64,000 nt of DNA from Pseudomonadota bacterium (GCA_016702545.1 JADJDT010000015.1:1-64000), one strand, 5' to 3'; positions 33,899 to 45,718 are shown, counted from the stretch's first letter. The notes: generated by a model not told the origin, from the sequence alone. Made by a program: numbers and translations.

Positions 33899-36800
33899 GC
33901 GCCCCCTCGGCCCCTCCGCGCATCCGGAGCGCCTCGTGATCCCGTCGGCCACCGCCACCCCCCGGGGCTTGGCCACAGGCGCCGCCGCGCCCGCCCTGCG
34001 GCGGCTGTGCCGCGGGGGGCTGCTCGCCCTGGCGCTCGCGGGCTGCGCCACGCCGCCGCGTCGCCCCGGCGTGGACGACGACGTCGCGCGGCTGCAGCGG
34101 GACATCGGTAAGGTGCGCTTCGCCCTGCGCACGACGAAGACCTTGATCACCCGCGCGCGCGGGGCCCGCTATCTGCCAGATCTCTTCAACCGCCTGGCGG
34201 AGCTCTACGTCGAGCAGGCGCGCTACCAGTATCAGCTCGTGCTGGTGCAGACGCGCGACAAGAACACCGGCGGCGTTGTCTCGGTTCAGACGCGCTTGCT
34301 GAAGAACCAGGCGATCGCGACCTACCGTCGGCTCTTGGCGCTCTATCCCGACTACCCCGACGCCGACAAGGTCCTGTTCTACATGGCGCACGAGATGCGC
34401 GAGCTGGGCGACTACGAGCAGATGCTGCGCACCTACCAGGACCTCGCGGACAAGTACCCCAAGAGCGAGTACCGCCTCGAGGGGCTGCTGGTGATGGGCG
34501 ATTACTACTTCGACCGCGCGCAACTCGACGATGCCGAGAAATACTACCGCATGGTGCTGGAGGGCCCGGAGACGCGCGTCCACGCCATGGCGCGGTACAA
34601 GCTCGGTTGGTGCCGCATCAATCGCGCCGACTTCAAGGGCGCGCTGACGCTCTTCGAGGGCTCGATCCGCGCGGCGCAGACCTTCTTCGCCAATAAGACG
34701 ACGCAGACCTCCGCGGGCGGCAAGATCGACCTGCGGCGCGAGGCGCTGGTCGACTCGGTGTTCTGCTACACCGAGGTCTACAAGCCAGACAAGGCGCTCG
34801 ACTACTTCCGTCAGCGCGCCGACACCAAGACGACCTATCTCGCCGCGCTGGACAAGCTCGGCAACCGCTACTACGTGCGCCAGGACTGGGCCTCGGCGGC
34901 GATGGTCTATCGCGAGATCCTGACGCTCAGCGGCGATCTCGAGGATGCCGTCGAGTACGCCAATCGCCTCTACGAGTCGGTGACCAACGGCAAGCTCTAT
35001 CGCGAGGGCGCGCGCGATGTCGAAGCGCTGGTGAGCGTGATCCGGCGCCGCTACTACAACGCGGCCCTGGCGGAGAAGGAGCGCGTCCAGCTCTACCGCG
35101 CCTTCGAGGGCTATACGCGCTACATCGCGACCCAGATGCAGCAGCTCGCCGCAGAGAAGAAGGACGAGGAGCTCTACCTGCAGGCCGCGCGGGCCAACGA
35201 GGGCTACCTCGCGTTCTTCGAGGCCGACAAGCACGCCGCGTCGATCCGCGGCAACCTCGCCGATGCGCTCTATAGCGCCAAGCGCCAGCTGGCCGCCGGG
35301 CGCGAGTACGAGCGCTCCGCCGCCACGCAGCGCGGCGACGAGCGCAAGGCCTCGATCTACACCGCCGTCGTCGCCTACTTCGACGCGCTCAAGGGCACAG
35401 AGAAGCTGACCCGCCTGGACGTCGAGCAGGCGCGAGCGGGTCTGCGTCGCGCGGGTGAGCTCTACCTGCGCGAGTTTCCGCGCGCGGACAACGCCCGCGA
35501 GGTCAAGTTCAACATCGCCCGCACCTTCTACGACGCGGGTGAGTTCAATCAGGCGATCCGCCTGTTCACCGCCTTCGTCGACGAGTACACACGCTCGCGC
35601 GAGGCCACGGTGGCCGCGCACCTGGTGCTCGACTGCTACCGCAACCAGGAGGACTTCGAGGGCCTGATCGTCACCGGCAAGCGCCTGCAGCGCCTCGCCG
35701 ACCTGGGCGACGCCACGTTTCGTGGCGAGATCGCCGCGATCGTCCAGGGCGCGGAGGAGAACCTGCTGCGCGCCGAGACGATCAAGGCCGGCGAGGAGCG
35801 CGGCGACAGCGAGGGCACCGACCAGCTCGAGCAAATCGCCGAGACGTACAAGGGCACGACGCTGGGAAAGAAGGCGCTGCTCAACGCCTTCGTCGCCGCC
35901 CGCAACTCACGCGACCCGGAGAAGGTCTTCGACGTCGGCGAGAAGCTGCGCCGCGCCTATCCCAACGCGGAAGAGCTGCCCGACGTGCTGTCGACGATGG
36001 GCAAGATCGCGCTCGACTCGCTGCAGTTCTCACGAGGCGTGAGCTACGTCGAGGCCGCCGCGCGTTTCCGCCAAGGTCAGGCGGCGGTCGATCTCTACCT
36101 CGCCGCCGGTCAAATCCGAGCCGGTCTCGGCGATCGCAGCCGCGCCGAGCAGAGCCTCAACGTCTTGCTGCGTCTGCCCGTCTCCCCGGCCCAGAAGGCC
36201 GAGCTCGCGATCCGCATCGCCCGCCTGCACGTCGAGGCCAGCGATTGGGGCAGCGTGGTCGGGCTGCTGCAACGCGCCCAGGGAGCGGGGGCGGCCTCGC
36301 CGCAGCTGTCCTATTTGCTGGGCTACGCCCTCTTTCGCCAGGATCAGCTCGCGCCGGCGCAGCAGCAGCTGCAGGATGCGGCGGTCAACGGCAGCGGTGG
36401 CAGCGACGCCGACCGCGAGGCCGCGGCGGCCGCCCAGCTCTACCTCGGCGAGATCACCTACAAGGCCTTCGAGGCCGCGCAGCTCAGCAGCGACCTGAGC
36501 CAGCTCGGCGCGACCCTGCAGCAGAAGCTCGGCTTGATGGCACAAGCCCGGCAGGCCTATACGGGCGTCGGCGCGCTCGGCAGCGGTACCTGGACCGTGG
36601 CGGCCCTCGGCCGGCTGGCGGCCGTCGACGAGACGGCGGCGCTGGCGCTCCGTGGGCTCGCGCTTCCGCCCGACCTGCCGCCGGACGCGGCCAAGCAGGT
36701 GCGCGAGGCGCTCGCCGCGCAGGCGGCACCGCTCGAGGCCGAGGCCAAGCAGGCCATCGAGCAGTGCGCGGCGGCCGCGCGACGCCTCAGGGTGCTCTCA

Positions 36801-37298
36801 CCCGTGGCTCAGGCCTGTCTCGCCGGTCGTGCGCCGACCGGGGATCCGCAGACCAAGTCCTTCGCCGTGTCCGCGCAGCAGGTCACACCCAGCGGCAGCC
36901 GCGAGCTGCAGCTCAAGCTCGCCCAACAGTCGAACGACCTGGCGACGATCGAGCAGCTCGGCACGCTCTATCTCGGCGCCGGAGACCCCTATATGGCCCG
37001 GATGATCTTCTCCAAGGGCCTCGAGCTGCGCGAGACCGCCTCGCTGCTCAACCTGCTGGCGGCGGCCCAAGCCCGGCTAGGGGACGCCCAGGAGGCCTAT
37101 GCGCTGCTCTCCAAGGCGCTGAAGCTCGATCCGAGTCACCGTGCGGCGCGGGTCAATCGCGCGGCGCTGCTGCTGACCTTCGGCTACAAGAGCGACGCCC
37201 AGGTCGACCTGCGGGCCGTTCCCAACCTCGGGGCGCTGAGCGACAGCGACCCGGCCCTCATTCCCGACGCCCTGCGGATCGTGGGAGGCAGCACGTGA
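33888..37298 (+). CDS. Large TPR lipoprotein (GltD/GltE- or NfsD-like)
   Basis: About 1136 residues. The lipobox is in GGLLALALAGCATPPRR, so it is probably membrane-anchored. Many TPR units are visible, e.g. ATYRRLLALYPDYPDADKVL, LRTYQDLADKYPKSEYRLEG, VKFNIARTFYDAGEFNQAIR and LLNLLAAAQARLGDAQEAYA. Two starts are possible: GTG 33888, overlapping the previous gene, and GTG 33936, with GGAG six bases upstream; the longer is listed. Position and architecture fit the large TPR lipoproteins of Glt/Nfs loci, which scaffold the periplasmic complex. It overlaps the next gene by GTGA. Confidence 0.8.
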   Translation: MSNERPLGPSAHPERLVIPSATATPRGLATGAAAPALRRLCRGGLLALALAGCATPPRRPGVDDDVARLQRDIGKVRFALRTTKTLITRARGARYLPDLFNRLAELYVEQARYQYQLVLVQTRDKNTGGVVSVQTRLLKNQAIATYRRLLALYPDYPDADKVLFYMAHEMRELGDYEQMLRTYQDLADKYPKSEYRLEGLLVMGDYYFDRAQLDDAEKYYRMVLEGPETRVHAMARYKLGWCRINRADFKGALTLFEGSIRAAQTFFANKTTQTSAGGKIDLRREALVDSVFCYTEVYKPDKALDYFRQRADTKTTYLAALDKLGNRYYVRQDWASAAMVYREILTLSGDLEDAVEYANRLYESVTNGKLYREGARDVEALVSVIRRRYYNAALAEKERVQLYRAFEGYTRYIATQMQQLAAEKKDEELYLQAARANEGYLAFFEADKHAASIRGNLADALYSAKRQLAAGREYERSAATQRGDERKASIYTAVVAYFDALKGTEKLTRLDVEQARAGLRRAGELYLREFPRADNAREVKFNIARTFYDAGEFNQAIRLFTAFVDEYTRSREATVAAHLVLDCYRNQEDFEGLIVTGKRLQRLADLGDATFRGEIAAIVQGAEENLLRAETIKAGEERGDSEGTDQLEQIAETYKGTTLGKKALLNAFVAARNSRDPEKVFDVGEKLRRAYPNAEELPDVLSTMGKIALDSLQFSRGVSYVEAAARFRQGQAAVDLYLAAGQIRAGLGDRSRAEQSLNVLLRLPVSPAQKAELAIRIARLHVEASDWGSVVGLLQRAQGAGAASPQLSYLLGYALFRQDQLAPAQQQLQDAAVNGSGGSDADREAAAAAQLYLGEITYKAFEAAQLSSDLSQLGATLQQKLGLMAQARQAYTGVGALGSGTWTVAALGRLAAVDETAALALRGLALPPDLPPDAAKQVREALAAQAAPLEAEAKQAIEQCAAAARRLRVLSPVAQACLAGRAPTGDPQTKSFAVSAQQVTPSGSRELQLKLAQQSNDLATIEQLGTLYLGAGDPYMARMIFSKGLELRETASLLNLLAAAQARLGDAQEAYALLSKALKLDPSHRAARVNRAALLLTFGYKSDAQVDLRAVPNLGALSDSDPALIPDALRIVGGST

Positions 37299-37945
37299 GA
37301 ACGAACGCCCCCATCCGTTTCGATCGATCGCGCGGCTCCACCAACACCTGGCGGGCGCTGGTCTGCGCCCTGCCGCTGTTCAGCGCCTGCGGCGGCGCCA
37401 CGCTGAGCCACGTCGTCCAGCGCAGGATGCTGCGTGATGTCTCCCGACAGGGTCAGCTCACGGTCTACGACGCCGAGAACGAAACGGTCATCGCGCTCGA
37501 CCAGCTCGACGAGGCCGAGGACGCGCTGCGCGATACGAGGCAGCAACTGCGCCTGGCCGGGCGCAGCGTCGATCGCGCCGAGCGGCGTAACAGCGCGCCG
37601 GGCATCCAGCTCGCCGAGGCCTGGGTCGACTATCTCGAGCAGCTCCGCGATTGGAGCGAGGAGCAGGTCGAGCTCCGCCGCCTGGGCTTGCTGGTGGCCC
37701 GCGCGGCGATCGAGCTGACCAAGGCGCAGGTGGTTCAACGCGAGGATCTGCCGGGCGGCAAGGACTTCGCGCTCAAGGATTTCCGGAAGCAGCACGAGCG
37801 GCTCCAGCTGCGCTTCGAACGCGAGACCAAGCGTCTCAAGAGCCTGCGTGAGAGGGCGCGGCAGAAGGAGCTGCGCTGGTGGGAGCTGCGTCGCCGCGTC
37901 GTCGCACAGACGGGCGATCACAACACAGCCTTGTGGGTGGATTGA
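37295..37945 (+). CDS. Coiled-coil lipoprotein of the Glt/Nfs-like locus
   Basis: This 216-residue protein has the lipobox LVCALPLFSACGGA. The rest is strongly helical and charged: IALDQLDEAEDALRDTRQQL, LAEAWVDYLEQLRDWSEEQV, FRKQHERLQLRFERETKRLK. A coiled coil about 150 residues long is likely. I cannot assign it to a named Glt or Nfs protein. Start GTG 37295 overlaps the preceding stop and its own stop overlaps the next ATG (TGATG), so it is firmly within the operon. Confidence 0.75.
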   Translation: MRTNAPIRFDRSRGSTNTWRALVCALPLFSACGGATLSHVVQRRMLRDVSRQGQLTVYDAENETVIALDQLDEAEDALRDTRQQLRLAGRSVDRAERRNSAPGIQLAEAWVDYLEQLRDWSEEQVELRRLGLLVARAAIELTKAQVVQREDLPGGKDFALKDFRKQHERLQLRFERETKRLKSLRERARQKELRWWELRRRVVAQTGDHNTALWVD

Positions 37946-40143
37946 TGCGGCACCAGGTCCTCACGATCGGCGCGCTCGGCGGGCTGCTGTTGCTCGCGGC
38001 GCCCCCCGACGACAGCTCTGCAGCTCCAGCCCGACGACAGCGCAAGCCCCGCGCAGGCAGCGCCCGCCCGCGCTTCGCCCCCCCCCCGCCCGCCCCGGGC
38101 GGTGCGGCCGGTGCGGCAGGCTCGGCGACGCCGGCCGCGGGTGCGCGCCCCTGGGAGGGCGTCCCGGGCATCGCCGGCAAGCTCGCGCGCGATGCGGTCG
38201 CGCAGTCTGCGGCGGCGAGCGGCAGTGACCCCGCGAGCGCCGATCTCGCCACCAAGGCGACGGGAGATGCGCTGCTGGGGATCACCGAGGCGGCCGACGA
38301 GGCCACGCTGCGCGCGTCCCTGACCCGGCTGCGTGCGGCGCAGGCGGCTCAACCCAACGACCCCGCCCTGGCTCGCGAGCTGGGCGGCGTCGCGCTGCGC
38401 CTCGGGGACCTCGACACGGCCGTGCCGGCCCTGCGCGCGGCCGTCGGCGCCCGCGCCGACGACGCGACGGCGCAGCTGGAGCTGGGGGTCGCGCTCCACC
38501 GCCGCGGCCGTCTGTCCGAGGCCTTGACGCATTTCCTCAAGGCCACCGACCTCGCACCGACCTCCTATGCCGCCTGGATGAACCTCGGCATCACCTACCG
38601 CCAACGTGGCCTACCCCAGGAGGCGATTGCCGCCTTCCGTCAGGCGGCGGGGCAGGCACCCAGCGCCGCCGAGCCCCAGCTTCATCTGGCCGAGGCGCAT
38701 GCTCAGGCGCTGGAGCGCGACGAGGCGGAGCAGGCCTACCGCAAGGCGATTGCGCTCGATCCTCGGCTGCTCCCCGCGCGTAACAACCTCGGCAACCTGC
38801 TGCTGCTGGCGGGCGAGCGCGAGGCAGCGCTGACGGCCTACGACGAGGCCCTCAAGGTGGCGCCCAAGGATGCCGACGTGCTCTACAACCGCGGCGTCTG
38901 CCTGTTTCGCCTCGGACGCTTCGACGCCGCCACCCAGGCCTATCGGCGCGCGCTCAAGCAGCGCCCAGGCTACGCGCTCGCGCTCAACAACCTCGGCGTC
39001 GCACTGGGCCGCCTCGGGCGCAACGAGGCGATGCACCGGGCCTTCGCCGACGCGCTGAAGGCCGACCCCAAATTCGGTCCTGCCGTGTTCAACCTCGGCG
39101 TGGCCTCGCTGCGCACGGGTCGGCTCAAGGAGGCCGTCCGCCACCTGCGCGACGCGATCGTGATCAACCCGACGATGGCCGAGGCGCAGCGCTTGCTGGG
39201 CGAGGCGCTGATCCGCCAGGGCCAGATCAACGAGGCCAAGGTGGCGCTGACCGCCGCGCTCGATCTCGAGCCCGGCGACAGCGACGCTCGTCGCTTCATG
39301 GGCGTCGCCCTCGCCCGCGGGGGCGACACCGAGCGCGCCGCACGCGAGCTCGGCGCCGTGGTCCGCAGCCATCCCGACGACGTGATGGCGCGCCTGGTGC
39401 TCGCCGAGGTGCTGGCCAACAGCGGCGAGACCGATCAGGCGATCGAGCAGTACCGCGCCGCGCTGCAGCTCGATGCGAAGAACGCAGACGCGCACTTCGG
39501 GCTGGGAGAGGTGCTCTACGCGCTCGGCCGCCACAGCGAGGCGATCGCCTCCTACGAGCGAGCCGCGGCCTTCGATTCACGCCACAGCGGGGCCCAGTTC
39601 CGCCTGGGCGAGGCCTACCACGCCGCGGGCAACTACGAGGCCGCGCTGCGCGCCTACCGCGCCGCAGCCAGCGCCGACCCATCGCTGCGCGCCGAGGTGC
39701 ACTACAAGCTCGGCGACATTTACTTCCGCCTGAAGAAGACCCAGCTCGAGATCGGCGAGTATCTCGACGCGCTCAACGCCAATGCTCGGCACACCGCGGC
39801 CCGCATCGCCCTCGGCTTCGCCTACGCCCGGCTGCGCATGTATCCGGCGGCGCTCAAGGCACTCGACGAGGCGGCGACGGAGCAGCCGAAGAGCGAGCTC
39901 GCGCACTACTATCGCGGCTTCGCGCTCTACAACACCGGCCGGGTGGACGAAGCGATGGCGGCCTATCAGCGCGCCGTGACGCTGCGACCGAACTTCGCCG
40001 AGGCGCACTATTACCTGGGCCAGATCTACCTCGAGCGCCATCAGCCCACCGAGGCCCGCGCGGCCTTCACGGCGGCGTTGGCCGCCGATCCGCGCCACGC
40101 GGCAGCCGCTGCGGCGCTGGCCAAGCTCAAGACCAGCCCCTGA
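37945..40143 (+). CDS. Exported TPR-array protein (AgmK/GltI-like)
   Basis: This 732-residue protein has an N-terminal signal-like helix (VLTIGALGGLLLLAAPP), a Pro/Ala linker, then roughly sixteen canonical TPR units. Examples are AAWMNLGITYRQRGLPQEAI, YNRGVCLFRLGRFDAATQAY, AHYYRGFALYNTGRVDEAMA and AHYYLGQIYLERHQPTEARA. The even spacing indicates a continuous superhelix for protein binding. M. xanthus AgmK/GltI is also a very long TPR protein, but orthology is not shown. It is the last structural gene before the regulator. Confidence 0.75.
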   Translation: MRHQVLTIGALGGLLLLAAPPDDSSAAPARRQRKPRAGSARPRFAPPPPAPGGAAGAAGSATPAAGARPWEGVPGIAGKLARDAVAQSAAASGSDPASADLATKATGDALLGITEAADEATLRASLTRLRAAQAAQPNDPALARELGGVALRLGDLDTAVPALRAAVGARADDATAQLELGVALHRRGRLSEALTHFLKATDLAPTSYAAWMNLGITYRQRGLPQEAIAAFRQAAGQAPSAAEPQLHLAEAHAQALERDEAEQAYRKAIALDPRLLPARNNLGNLLLLAGEREAALTAYDEALKVAPKDADVLYNRGVCLFRLGRFDAATQAYRRALKQRPGYALALNNLGVALGRLGRNEAMHRAFADALKADPKFGPAVFNLGVASLRTGRLKEAVRHLRDAIVINPTMAEAQRLLGEALIRQGQINEAKVALTAALDLEPGDSDARRFMGVALARGGDTERAARELGAVVRSHPDDVMARLVLAEVLANSGETDQAIEQYRAALQLDAKNADAHFGLGEVLYALGRHSEAIASYERAAAFDSRHSGAQFRLGEAYHAAGNYEAALRAYRAAASADPSLRAEVHYKLGDIYFRLKKTQLEIGEYLDALNANARHTAARIALGFAYARLRMYPAALKALDEAATEQPKSELAHYYRGFALYNTGRVDEAMAAYQRAVTLRPNFAEAHYYLGQIYLERHQPTEARAAFTAALAADPRHAAAAAALAKLKTSP

Positions 40144-40179
40144 TGCGAGGGCTTGGTCGTCCGTGGGGGAGGTGAAGGG

Positions 40180-41556
<1,377 letters not shown>

Positions 41557-41627
41557 GCGGCTCGCCGCGTGAGCAAGCCACGAACCGCTACAAGACCGAC
41601 CGCAGCTTCACCTGGATGGAGGCCTCG

Positions 41628-42317
41628 ATGAGCAAAGGACCACAGGGTTGGATCAACCTCGCGGGCGGCTGCCTGCTGGCGGCACTGGGTGCCTGCTCGG
41701 ACGGCGAGGGCGACGCCAAGCGCGCCTGCCCGCCGCAAGGCATCGGCGTCGCGGAGTTCGAGGGCAAGACCGCCGCACAGCAGGTGCTCGAGTACAAGCA
41801 GTACAACTGCACGCAGCCGCAGATTTGCCCCGACATCGGCAACCCGACGGCCTGGACCTACGGCATCGTCCCCAAGTGCAACGAAACCGGCAACTGCCCC
41901 GGCCCGTCGCAGATCAACCTCAACCTGACGAATTGCTCGACCGGCAAGCAGACACTGCTGATCGAGAAGGTGCTGGTCTATGGCGACGAGCGTTGCTCGT
42001 TCGACGAGGCCGCGATCGAGAAGAAGGAGCTCGCTCCCGGCGAGATCATCGCGATCAAGACCGACTGGCGGCCGATCAACGTCGGTGAGGACCATGCGCA
42101 GTTTCGCGTCCAGTCCAATGCGCAGAACTTCAAGCCACTGGTGGTCGCGTTCTGCGGGCAAGCGGTGCTCGCCAGCAGCGGCGCGGCGCGCGACGGGGGC
42201 ACCGCCCGCGACGGGGGCACCACCAGGGACGGGAGCTCGAGCCGCACCGACGCACGCACCTCCGGGCTGGAATGCCGCAAGGTGACGGAGATCAACAAGC
42301 GCTGCCACAGCGAGTAG
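41628..42317 (+). CDS. Cysteine-containing lipoprotein, function unknown
   Basis: About 229 residues. The lipobox is in GGCLLAALGACSDG. The body has VEYKQYNCTQ-like Cys residues and a beta-rich stretch (LLIEKVLVYGDERCSFDEAA, GEDHAQFRVQSNAQNFKPLV) resembling the HYDIN/ASPM-like Ig folds seen in many myxobacterial lipoproteins. Near the C-terminus is a short repeat RDGGTARDGGTTRDG. Start ATG 41628 follows GGATGGAGG. It is downstream of the sigma-54 activator and may be co-transcribed. A link to the Glt/Nfs-like locus is possible but unproven. Confidence 0.65.
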   Translation: MSKGPQGWINLAGGCLLAALGACSDGEGDAKRACPPQGIGVAEFEGKTAAQQVLEYKQYNCTQPQICPDIGNPTAWTYGIVPKCNETGNCPGPSQINLNLTNCSTGKQTLLIEKVLVYGDERCSFDEAAIEKKELAPGEIIAIKTDWRPINVGEDHAQFRVQSNAQNFKPLVVAFCGQAVLASSGAARDGGTARDGGTTRDGSSSRTDARTSGLECRKVTEINKRCHSE

Positions 42318-42405
42318 GAGTAGCGTCGCCGCGCTGTCGCGCAACCCTGTCTCCCAGCGCGGCGGCGGTGGACGCGGCCCTCAGCCTATCGGCGACCCGC
42401 ACTGC

Positions 42406-43380
42406 ATGCTGATCCGCCTCGCCCTACTGCCACCGGTCATGTTGCTCTGCTGCGGCGTCTGCGGCGCGGCGAGAGCCCAACCCAACACGCAGATCTTGCT
42501 GCTGGCCGACAGCGATCCGTCGCAGCTCGTGGACCTCGCCGCGCGCCAGCTCGGTCAATCGCCCCGACTCCAGGTCATCCCTCTCGCGGCGCTGAGCCCG
42601 CTGATGCAGCAGCGCGACGCCGAGCGCAACCTCCTGGCGCGCATCACGGCGCTGCGCGAGGAGAGCCGCCAGGCCCTCTTGGCGCTCGCCGACGAGCGGG
42701 CGACGACCAAGCTCGACGAGGCGCTGGCGCTCGCCCAGGGCGGTTTCGTGCGCTTCTATGAGCCAGCGCTGCTGGCGCAGCTCCACCTGCTGCGGGCCAT
42801 CGCGGCGCTCAACCAGGCTCGACCCGAGCTGGCGCGCGAGGACTTCCTGCGTGCCCACCAACTCGATGGGGCGCTCGTGCTCGACGCGCACTACAGCCCG
42901 CAGGTGCGCCAGGCCTTCGACCAGGCCCTCGCCCACGGGCCAACGCCGTCGACTCCACCCGCCAGCGGCGAAGCGGCGCGCCTGCTCGAGCTGCAGCCGG
43001 AGGCACGCTGGGCGTTGGTCCTCGCGGCCGACGCGCCACAAGCGAGCACGCTGCTGATCAAGGGACTGGTGCTCGAGCGCGGCTCGCCCCACTACACGCT
43101 GATCGAGGCCAGCAGCATCAGCCTCGCACCGGCGGCGGCCGCGCAGCAGCGCGCCCGTGAGCTCGGCGCCAAGCTGCGCGGCTGGTTCGACGCGCGGCTG
43201 GCACCGGCGCTCCTGGCAACACCCAGTCCGGCGCCGCGCCCGCGCGCGAACACCGCCAACCGTCGTTGGTACACGCGGTGGTATGTCTGGGCGGCAGCAG
43301 CCGTCGTGGTCGGCGGCGTGGCGACGGCCCTGCCCCTGGCCTTCCAACGCGACGTCGTCGCCCTCGACGTGCGGTGGTAA
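42406..43380 (+). CDS. Exported protein with C-terminal transmembrane segment
   Basis: This 324-residue protein has a signal peptide (LIRLALLPPVMLLCCGVCGA), helical TPR-like sequence in the middle (LLAQLHLLRAIAALNQARPE), and a C-terminal membrane helix (WAAAAVVVGGVATALPLAF) ending near the terminus. Proteins with this layout, an N-terminal ASPIC/TPR-like region then PEGA-like beta part and a final helix, are frequent in myxobacteria, but the family is not identified. It directly precedes the kelch lipoprotein gene, 13 bases apart. Confidence 0.6.
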   Translation: MLIRLALLPPVMLLCCGVCGAARAQPNTQILLLADSDPSQLVDLAARQLGQSPRLQVIPLAALSPLMQQRDAERNLLARITALREESRQALLALADERATTKLDEALALAQGGFVRFYEPALLAQLHLLRAIAALNQARPELAREDFLRAHQLDGALVLDAHYSPQVRQAFDQALAHGPTPSTPPASGEAARLLELQPEARWALVLAADAPQASTLLIKGLVLERGSPHYTLIEASSISLAPAAAAQQRARELGAKLRGWFDARLAPALLATPSPAPRPRANTANRRWYTRWYVWAAAAVVVGGVATALPLAFQRDVVALDVRW

Positions 43381-43393
43381 GAGGGGGATCCGG

Positions 43394-44906
43394 ATGCCTG
43401 CTCGCCCCCACCCGCCGTGGCTGCCGCTCGTGGCGGCGGCCCTCGCGCTCGGCCTCGCAGCCTGCGAGCGTGAGCAAGGCCGCCTGACGCTGCAGCTCGT
43501 CGCCTCGGCGGACCCCCTCGACGCACCGCTCGACGGCGTAGCCCAGTCGCTGCGCATCACGGTCACCGGCGCCCAGGGGCGCAGCGGACCGGTCGTCAGC
43601 CCGGTCAGCGCAGGCCGCGCGCGGCTGCCCGAGCTTCCCGTCGGCGGCGGGCAAACCATCACCGTGGAAGGCCTCGGCCCCGCCGGCAATGTCGTCAGCC
43701 GCGGACGCAGCGCGCCGCTCTCGATCGGCGCGGGCGAGCGCGTGCTGGCGCTCTATCTCGGACGCCTCGAGCGCTTCAGCGCGGTCGCGGCGACGGCCAG
43801 CGGTAAGCGGCGCGGCATGGCCGAGGGCCGCGCCTTCCACGCCGCGGCCACGCTCCGCGACGGTTCGCTGCTCTTCGTGGGCGGCAGCCCCACGGCCTGG
43901 CGTCCCGAGCAGGCCACCGCGCCCCGCGCCACCGCCAGCGTCGAACGACTGGACGGCAACGCGCTGCGCTTCAGCGACGACTCGCCCTGCGACCTGCCGC
44001 GTGGCTGCCTGCAGCGGCCACGGGTGGGGCACACGGCCACGCATCTGGCGCTCGACGACACCGTGATCATCGCCGGTGGCGCGGCCGCCGGTGGCACCGC
44101 GACCACGGCCACCGACACCACCGAGATCTACAGTGCCGCGTCGGGAGCCTTCTTCGAGGGTCCGCCCCTCGGCACCGCTCGCACGGAGCACGCGGCCGTG
44201 GCGCTCGCGCCCAATCAGGTCGCGCTGGCGAGCGGCCGCAGCGGCGAGGCCCTCACCGACGGGGCCGAGCTCTACCGACGCGGCGCCCTCACACCGCTTC
44301 CGCGCCTGCGACAGGCGCGCCGCAACTTCACGCTCACCGCGCTCGCCGAGGGCACGCTGATCGTAGCCGGAGGCTTCGACGCCCGGGACCTCCCGCTGGC
44401 GAGCACCGAGCTGTTGTTGCCAGGTGCCCCGCAGTGGACCGCCGGACCGCCTCTGCGGGTGGCCCGCGCCCATCACACGGCCACGCTGCTGGCCAACGAC
44501 ACCGTGCTGCTGGTGGGCGGCCTGGGCGAAGGCGGTCTCGCGACGCCGGCGGTCGAGCAACTCGACCTGCAGGAAAGTCGCCTCGTCGTCGAGTTGACCA
44601 CCCCACGCTGGGACCACACGACGAGCCTGCTACGCGACGGCCGGCTACTGGTGGTCGGCGGGTTCGCCCTCAACATCAACAGCTCGCCGAGCAACTCCTT
44701 CGACGAGCTACAGATCAGCAGTAGCGGGAGCTTCAACGCGCGCGCGCTGCTGTCTGCGCCTCCCGCGCGCCGGCCACAGCGCTACGGTGCTGTCCTCGGG
44801 CTGGCTCTTGGTCGCCGGCGGCCTGACCGAAATGGTCCCCCCTGGCTCTGGCGGCGGCACGGCGGTGCCGCAGGTCACCGACACGGCCGAGGTCTTCGTC
44901 TACTAG
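43394..44906 (+). pseudogene. Kelch-repeat lipoprotein, frameshifted near the 3' end
   Basis: The lipobox is in LVAAALALGLAACERE. A fibronectin-like N-terminal domain is followed by kelch-type blades: AEGRAFHAAATLRDGSLLFV, RVGHTATHLALDDTVIIAGG, VARAHHTATLLANDTVLLVG, WDHTTSLLRDGRLLVVGGF. A frame change near 44757-44770 moves the last blade (RAGHSATVLSSGWLLVAGGL) and the true end AEVFVY into another frame. That frame stops at the TAG that opens a CTAG hairpin repeat. In the unshifted frame, translation would run through the repeat to 45016. A surface protein is likely. Confidence 0.78.
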
Positions 44907-45086
44907 GCCCAAAACAAGCGCGTCCCGCGCTCGTTTTGGGCCCAGTAGATGACTCAGGGGGCTTTCGCAAAGCCCCCTCGTCGCGGGGAATGAATCCCCG
45001 CGACTTCACCCCATAACGCTCGCCTCCCGGCTCGTCTAGCCCGCGAATAAACGGTTTGCGCTCAAGCGCGCTTGTTTTCGGACTAG
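44904..45086. repeat. CTAG hairpin repeat, complete copy 2
   Basis: 183 bp, nearly identical in layout to 27295-27476. It has the same terminal inverted motif, a perfect GGGGGCTTTCGCAAAGCCCCC hairpin, and GTCGCGGGGA / TCCCCGCGAC arms. Its first TAG is the stop of the kelch gene and its right end lies 14 bases from the stop of the convergent pgsA gene. It is well placed to terminate both. Confidence 0.9.
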
Positions 45087-45100
45087 GCTCCTCGAACGTT

Positions 45101-45718
45101 CTATGGGGCCTGTTGCCGATCGAGCGCGCGTCCGAAGTGGAGCAGGTAGTCCACCGCAGAGAAGACCGACAGCACGAGCGAGAGGTAGATCGTGTAGAGC
45201 CCGACGCGCTGGAAGTCGACGTAGAGGTCGGTGAAGAGCAAGCGGTAGCGAAAGTGAAGGATCAGACAGGCGATGCCCACCAGCTGCAGCGCGGTCTTCT
45301 CCTTGCCCAAGGGACGCGCCGCGATCACGAGCCCCTGGGCCGAGGCGATACCCCTCAGGGTCGTCACGGCTAGCTCGCGCGCGAGCAGCAAGATCACGAT
45401 CCAGCCGTCGATGCGGCCCAGCGGCACCATCCACACCAGCGTCGCCATCACCAGGATCTTGTCGGCCAGCGGATCGAGGAATTGGCCGAGCAGGCTCACC
45501 TGGCGCTGGCGCCGCGCGAGGTAGCCGTCGAAGAAGTCGGTCAGCGCAGCCAGCACGAAGAGCAGGCAGGCGACGAAGCTGCGCAGCGCGCTCTCGTTGT
45601 CGATGTAGAGCAGCACGGCCGGGATGCTGATGATGCGGAGCATCGTCAGCAGATTGGGCAGATTGCGCAGCCCGCCGCCGCCCCACCCGCCGCGCTTTTG
45701 TTCCGACCCCTGTGCCAT
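45101..45718 (-). CDS. pgsA: CDP-diacylglycerol-glycerol-3-phosphate 3-phosphatidyltransferase
   Basis: Makes phosphatidylglycerol phosphate in the inner membrane. The CDP-alcohol phosphotransferase signature DGxxARx8GxxxDxxxD is complete in DFFDGYLARRQRQVSLLGQF followed by LDPLADK. N-terminal LRNLPNLLTMLRIISIPAVL and several hydrophobic helices are typical of PgsA. ATG 45718 is chosen because the conserved start NLPNLLT lies about 21 residues downstream; an upstream in-frame extension would be encoded by the 14-bp repeats. Length about 205 residues, normal for the family. It converges with the kelch gene and diverges from the transglycosylase gene. Confidence 0.92.
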   Translation of the reverse strand: MAQGSEQKRGGWGGGGLRNLPNLLTMLRIISIPAVLLYIDNESALRSFVACLLFVLAALTDFFDGYLARRQRQVSLLGQFLDPLADKILVMATLVWMVPLGRIDGWIVILLLARELAVTTLRGIASAQGLVIAARPLGKEKTALQLVGIACLILHFRYRLLFTDLYVDFQRVGLYTIYLSLVLSVFSAVDYLLHFGRALDRQQAP